From Syntrophobacterales bacterium (GTDB lineage: Bacteria; Desulfobacterota; Syntrophorhabdia; Syntrophorhabdales; WCHB1-27), in NCBI GenBank assembly GCA_017881765.1, contig JADGQN010000198.1, positions 1-8,358 of the forward strand: a stretch of DNA of 8,358 nt. Direction: 5' to 3'. The position numbers were made by a program, and so were the translations under genes. Below, in pieces: positions 6,500 through 8,358 of this stretch; position 1 is the stretch's first letter, and every line of letters begins with the position of its first letter. The notes beneath the pieces are model-generated. The model worked only from the letters and a program-made list of their open reading frames with translations. It was not told where the DNA came from and made no database searches.

Positions 6500-6511
6500 T
6501 GTTAGGCGGCA
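6500..6511 (+). repeat. Left copy of 12-bp perfect inverted repeat bracketing the SRPBCC gene
   Basis: TGTTAGGCGGCA starts here and its exact reverse complement, TGCCGCCTAACA, is at 6977-6988. This copy ends two bases beyond the SRPBCC stop codon. On the minus strand it contains GCCTAAC, which fits the R'' core (RYYYAAC) of an integron attC site and sits where an attC begins in a gene cassette. No matching R' core is seen 60-150 bp further on. Confidence 0.6.
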
Positions 6512-6513
6512 TC

Positions 6514-6948
6514 CTACGACGATTTTTCGACGTACTTCTTGAGACCCTCAAGCATTGCTCCCAAATTCTTCGCCGATTCTTTGCGCGCGTCCTCGTTGGA
6601 GTTGTTGTCTTGAGAAAGAGAAACCTCAGTTTTGTTGCCGCTGCCAGAGAGATTGATTGTAACGGTGTGATAGTTCTCTGGCCTATCAGGTTTACCGGAT
6701 ACCGGACTGAAATGGCTGTATTGAAGAGTTTTCTTGGGATCGATTTTGAGGATGATGCCTTTGTCCTCGTATTTCTTTCCATTCATTTCACCCTTCCATG
6801 TGATCTCGCTTCCTTCACTCCAGTCCGATTCAACGTCAGCGCCAAACATGTATTGCTTGATCGCGTCTGGTGTGCCCAGTGCTCCCCAAACCTCACTCGT
6901 TGCCGCTCCGATCGAAGTTGTGGCTTTAGCTACCAAGTTATTGCTCAC
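6514..6948 (-). CDS. SRPBCC / AHSA1 (activator of Hsp90 ATPase homolog 1-like) domain protein
   Basis: 144 aa, a full single-domain START/Bet v1-like fold protein. Matching segments: the N-terminal strand with ATSEVWGALGTPDAIKQYMFG (16-36), SDWSEGSEITWKG (41-53), the YEDKGIIL strand (60-67), LQYSHFSPVSGKPDRPENYH (75-94), and the long C-terminal helix LGAMLEGLKKYV (129-140), which closes the hydrophobic pocket. In bacteria these proteins bind small hydrophobic ligands or act in stress responses; the ligand here cannot be read from sequence. The start is GTG (6948-6946), supported by AAGGAG six bases upstream. The gene is bordered within a few dozen bases on each side by a 12-bp inverted repeat, so it may have arrived as a single-gene mobile unit. 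It is separate from the KaiC-like operon, about 530 bp away. Confidence 0.9.
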   Translation of the reverse strand: MSNNLVAKATTSIGAATSEVWGALGTPDAIKQYMFGADVESDWSEGSEITWKGEMNGKKYEDKGIILKIDPKKTLQYSHFSPVSGKPDRPENYHTVTINLSGSGNKTEVSLSQDNNSNEDARKESAKNLGAMLEGLKKYVEKSS

Positions 6949-7043
6949 GACCTTCTCCTTGCTGGTGATGTGAAATTGCCGCCTAACAGGTGCTTGCTTT
7001 CTGTTGTTATGTCCCTGCCCTTTAATGGGTGGCTACTCTTCAT
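6945..7043 (-). CDS. Possible 32-codon leader ORF overlapping the SRPBCC start
   Basis: An ATG at 7043-7041 opens a 32-codon frame (MKSSHPLKGRDITTES...), rich in Ser, Lys and Arg, whose TGA overlaps the SRPBCC GTG. It runs through the right copy of the 12-bp inverted repeat and over the SRPBCC ribosome site. There is only a weak AGGA about ten bases ahead of its ATG. It could be a coupling leader peptide or chance; no family is recognised. Confidence 0.15.
   Translation of the reverse strand: MKSSHPLKGRDITTESKHLLGGNFTSPARRRS
6977..6988 (-). repeat. Right copy of 12-bp perfect inverted repeat bracketing the SRPBCC gene
   Basis: TGCCGCCTAACA on plus, reverse complement of the copy at 6500-6511. 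It lies 28 bp upstream of the SRPBCC start codon and just before its Shine-Dalgarno. On minus it contains GTTAGGC, matching the attC R' core GTTRRRY, the position expected at the 5' border of an integron cassette. The repeat match does not extend further either way, and no target duplication flanks the pair. Confidence 0.6.
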
Positions 7044-7098
7044 TCCAAAATAATCCTGAATGCCGGTGATGATGGTTTTCTCGCTCTAACCGACAGAT

Positions 7099-7104
7099 AT
7101 TATA
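7099..7104 (-). promoter_or_regulatory. Consensus -10 box upstream of the SRPBCC gene
   Basis: TATAAT read on the minus strand, a perfect sigma-70 -10 hexamer, about 150 bp before the SRPBCC GTG. The region 16-17 bp further upstream is an A-rich tract (AAAAAG) with no clear TTGACA, so a -35 is weak or the tract acts as an UP-like element. It would give a leader of about 145 nt that includes the right inverted-repeat copy and the 32-codon frame. Confidence 0.35.
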
Positions 7105-7133
7105 GGGACCTACTTTTTTAACTTTTTGTCATC

Positions 7134-7403
7134 CTACTTTCTATGTTCTCCCTCGCCTCCTTCAGGTTTTCCTTGGGGCTGAGAGTGTGGTGGCTGCTGA
7201 TCTCTCTCCTGAGGTTGTCTCTGCGGTTGCTGAACTTTCTCCTGCGGTTGTTGCCTTGGCTGCTGAACCTGAGGTCTTGGCTCTTGTCTCTGTGGCTGCT
7301 GAACCTGCGGTTGTCTTTGTTTCTGAACCTCAGGCCTCTGTTGATATTGCTGTTGCCTTTGTTGCCTTAGTTCCTGTGTCTGTTGTTGCGGTCGGGTGAC
7401 AAA
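7134..7403 (-). pseudogene. 3' remnant of a gene for a Gln/Pro-rich repetitive protein
   Basis: A minus-strand frame ending in TAG (7136-7134) encodes an 86-residue tail with about 34 Gln and 14 Pro, built of imperfect 8-12-residue repeats around VQQPQRQ and VQQPRQQ (Val at tail positions 23, 31, 43, 54), ending in a polar Gly/Glu/Lys segment. The frame stays open upstream to about 7485 but has no ATG or ribosome site, and from about 7404 it reads into mobile-element sequence, so the 5' part of the gene seems to have been cut off. Such tails occur on secreted or envelope proteins with Q-rich C-termini (for example DUF3300- or DUF6600-type proteins); the domain that would decide is missing. 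The opposite strand reads as an artificial Leu-rich shadow and is rejected. Confidence 0.5.
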
Positions 7404-7464
7404 GGGGACGACCGTAAATAAGTGATCCCTGAGAAGTAACTCCCCAAATAAGTATTGTAGTAAA

Positions 7465-7474
7465 TTGTATACAA
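7465..7474. repeat. Palindrome TTGTATACAA at the transposase start
   Basis: A perfect 10-bp palindrome whose last base is the A of the likely transposase ATG (7474). It may be an operator for self-repression of the transposase, a remnant of the element's end, or chance. Confidence 0.25.
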
Positions 7475-8009
7475 TGTTAGATTACGGCATGTATAAACAA
7501 ACATCACCCCAACAAAAACTATTCGGTATCGAAACGCAGGTATCCCCCTCTTTGCGCAGTCGTCTTGAGTCTTCATGGGCTCACCTGTTCAGGTGCGAAG
7601 TGCTCCCCATCCTGTTAAGGAAGGAAGATGACTACGCGATGCTGTATGGCAAAACCGGCCGACCCAATTTCAGCGTTGCCCGTCTGCTCGGTCTGTGTCT
7701 TTTGCAGGAGTGGAACGACTTGAGCGATCAAGAGGCCCTGGACACCTTCAGCTTCGACGTGCGGTGGCGCTTGCTTTGGATGTCAACGATGATGAAGACT
7801 ATCTATCTCGCCGTTCTCTTGTTGAGTTCCGCCGGCGATTAGCCACCAAAGACCCTGAGATGAAGCTGGTTCGTGCGGTATTCGATACCATCAGAGATTC
7901 AGCAATAGACAAGCTTGGCTTATCGGTCACCCACCAGCGGCTTGATTCCACCCATATCATTTCCAATATACGCCTGCGCGGCAGACTGGCGAACTTGGCC
8001 AAACTTGGT
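7474..8009 (+). pseudogene. IS1182-family transposase, N-terminal fragment with a frameshift
   Basis: The first part, from an ATG at 7474 (alternative ATG 7489, YKQTSPQQKLFG), reads as an IS1182-type N-terminus: LRSRLESSWAHLFRCEVLPIL, YGKTGRPNFSVARLLGLCLLQEWNDLSDQEALDTFSFDVRW. After the Trp codon at 7765-7767 one base is missing; the protein resumes in the -1 frame with LALDVNDDEDYLSRRSLVEFRRRL and continues through TIRDSAIDKLGLSVTHQRLDSTHIISNI. LDSTHI holds the likely first catalytic Asp of the DDE triad. Homology stops near LANLAKL (about 8007), where repeat sequence begins. Only about 180 of the usual 450 or more residues remain and the other catalytic acids are lost, so it is inactive. 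No slippery sequence is seen at the shift, so decay rather than programmed frameshifting. Confidence 0.85.
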
Positions 8010-8061
8010 ATTTCTATATTTTGTCCCCCAACTTTCTCTGTCCCCCAAGTTTGTCCCCCAA
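8007..8061 (-). repeat. Three copies of TGTCCCCCAA (TTGGGGGACA), a RAYT/IS200-type associated repeat
   Basis: TGTCCCCCAA occurs at 8022-8031, 8039-8048 and 8052-8061, preceded by an AT-rich GGTATTTCTATATTT (8007-8021). Arrays of (C)TTGGGGGACA next to an AT-rich GGTAT-type end are familiar beside IS200-like REP-associated tyrosine transposase genes in deltaproteobacterial and Nitrospirota-like genomes (recalled pattern, not searched). No such transposase gene is visible. The array replaces the rest of the IS1182-type transposase, which points to a later insertion or a deletion at this point. Confidence 0.6.
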
Positions 8062-8243
8062 GTTCTAACGGGTTGTCAGGTGTTTTCGTGCGGCAAAATG
8101 CCTTTTCCCTATATTTAAAGAGCCCGTGAATGGCCTTTAATATCTTTCTAACAATCTCTTCAAGACGCCAGGTTGGACTTCGGATAGGGAGGCGTTTGTT
8201 ATTCACGCGCACGGCATGCAGGAGATCTCCCGATTTGCCTCCA
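8062..8243. other. Unassigned stretch between repeat array and kinase end; one minus-strand open frame
   Basis: A minus-strand frame runs from about 8258 through this stretch and on into the repeat array. From a GTG at 8212 it reads RVNNKRLPIRSPTWRLEEI then VRKILKAIHGLFKYREKAF, which is protein-like (basic, helical), before degenerating into repeat-derived sequence (LGGQTWGTE). There is no ribosome site and I do not recognise the peptide; it may be the truncated 5' end of a gene cut by the repeat element. GGAGATCTCC (8221-8230) is a perfect palindrome. Confidence 0.3.
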
Positions 8244-8270
8244 GGAGCGGTAGCAATCTAACGCCGCTCC
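8244..8270 (-). terminator. Hairpin just after the downstream kinase gene
   Basis: GGAGCGG (8244-8250) and CCGCTCC (8264-8270) form a perfect 7-bp GC-rich stem, with an inner TAG/CTA pairing around a CAAT loop and a 3-nt bulge. It starts six bases after the stop codon of the kinase read on minus. There is no T-run after it on either strand, so it may protect the 3' end of the mRNA or assist Rho-dependent termination rather than act as an intrinsic terminator. Confidence 0.4.
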
Positions 8271-8275
8271 CATGC

Positions 8276-8358
8276 TCATTGTTTGGGCAGGGTGAAGCTA
8301 AAAACACTTCCTTTAGCTGGTGCGCTTTCGACCCATATCTTACCCGCATGCCCCTCAA
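8276..8358 (-). CDS. Sensor histidine kinase, C-terminal end only (5' part beyond window)
   Basis: The last 26 residues are visible, in frame to a TGA at 8278-8276: EGHAGKIWVESAPAKGSVFS followed by FTLPKQ. This is the closing strand-turn-strand of a HATPase_c domain (usual form HGGxIWVESxxGKGSxFxFTLP), where the gene ends without a receiver domain. Sensor input, membrane topology and catalytic boxes are all outside the window. The IWVES form is usual in PAS- or GAF-linked sensor kinases of the HisKA class. It is intact at its 3' end despite the mobile debris 215 bp away. Confidence 0.85.
   Translation of the reverse strand, partial: EGHAGKIWVESAPAKGSVFSFTLPKQ

Larger units (their letters stand above)
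7404..8061 (+). mobile_element. Degraded composite mobile-element region (IS1182-type plus GGGGAC repeats)
   Basis: The block contains the only plus-strand gene of the window, a broken IS1182-type transposase. It begins near GGGGACGACCGT (7404-7415), followed by the 8-mer AAATAAGT at 7416-7423 and 7446-7453, and ends at three TGTCCCCCAA copies (8022-8061). GGGGAC motifs thus point inward from both borders. True terminal inverted repeats and target duplications could not be established, so the limits are approximate. The left part adjoins the truncated Q-rich gene. Confidence 0.55.

Noticed and set aside
6219..6782. Minus-strand frame of 187 codons
   Set aside because: More than half overlaps the well-supported SRPBCC gene out of frame, and the rest has no family signal; a shadow frame.
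7143..7370. Plus-strand Leu-rich frame that looks like a multi-pass membrane protein
   Set aside because: It is the reverse-complement shadow of the Gln-codon repeats (CAG/CAA read as CTG/TTG) of the minus-strand Q-rich tail.
7765..7775. Programmed -1 frameshift in the transposase
   Set aside because: No A-rich or X XXY YYZ slippery heptamer is present, and the gene is also truncated downstream; random decay or a sequencing slip is simpler.
8022..8061. CRISPR-like array from three short repeats
   Set aside because: Repeats are 10 bp with 3-7 bp gaps, far below CRISPR repeat and spacer lengths, and no cas genes are present.

Overview
The window looks like chromosomal DNA of a free-living Gram-negative-type bacterium of medium G+C. 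The gene families (double-domain KaiC-like ATPase, PAS hybrid kinase, YtxH protein, IS1182-type transposase, repeats of the kind found beside IS200-like REP-associated transposases) are common in Deltaproteobacteria and Nitrospirota-like lineages. That placement is inference; there is no rRNA or tRNA to anchor it. No phage, CRISPR, tRNA or rRNA feature was seen.

Layout: every non-mobile gene lies on the minus strand. From low to high coordinates they are: a histidine-phosphatase gene cut by the left edge (1-422); a possible 45-aa membrane peptide overlapping its start; a degenerate histidine-kinase ATPase domain (648-1310) just downstream of a YtxH-family gene (1340-1645); about 690 bp without a convincing gene (1646-2335); a compact signalling operon (2336-5986); a roughly 290-bp non-coding stretch; an SRPBCC/AHSA1 gene (6514-6948) bracketed by a perfect 12-bp inverted repeat; the Q/P-rich 3' end of a broken gene (7134-7403); a mobile-element wreck with a frameshifted, truncated IS1182-type transposase and short TGTCCCCCAA repeats (about 7404-8061); and the C-terminus of another histidine kinase (8276-8358).

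The core of the window is the operon transcribed from about 6080 down to 2336: a conserved 143-aa protein of unknown function, a 503-aa double KaiC-domain ATPase whose ATG overlaps the previous stop codon (ATGA), and a 566-aa PAS-HisKA-HATPase-receiver hybrid kinase starting 10 bp after the KaiC-like gene, with its Shine-Dalgarno over that gene's stop codon. The three products are probably made together, suggesting a KaiC-like switch wired to a phosphorelay. Only the second KaiC domain keeps the catalytic Glu-Glu pair, and the pair of residues that KaiC autophosphorylates is Ser-Phe here instead of Ser-Thr.

A second signalling oddity is the 222-codon protein downstream of ytxH. It keeps the outline of a kinase C-terminal half but has lost the phospho-accepting His, the N-box Asn and the ATP-lid glycines, so it is best read as a pseudokinase. 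The right end records successive insertions: a transposable element next to (probably into) a Q-rich protein gene, and later truncation of its transposase by a GGGGACA-type repeat element.
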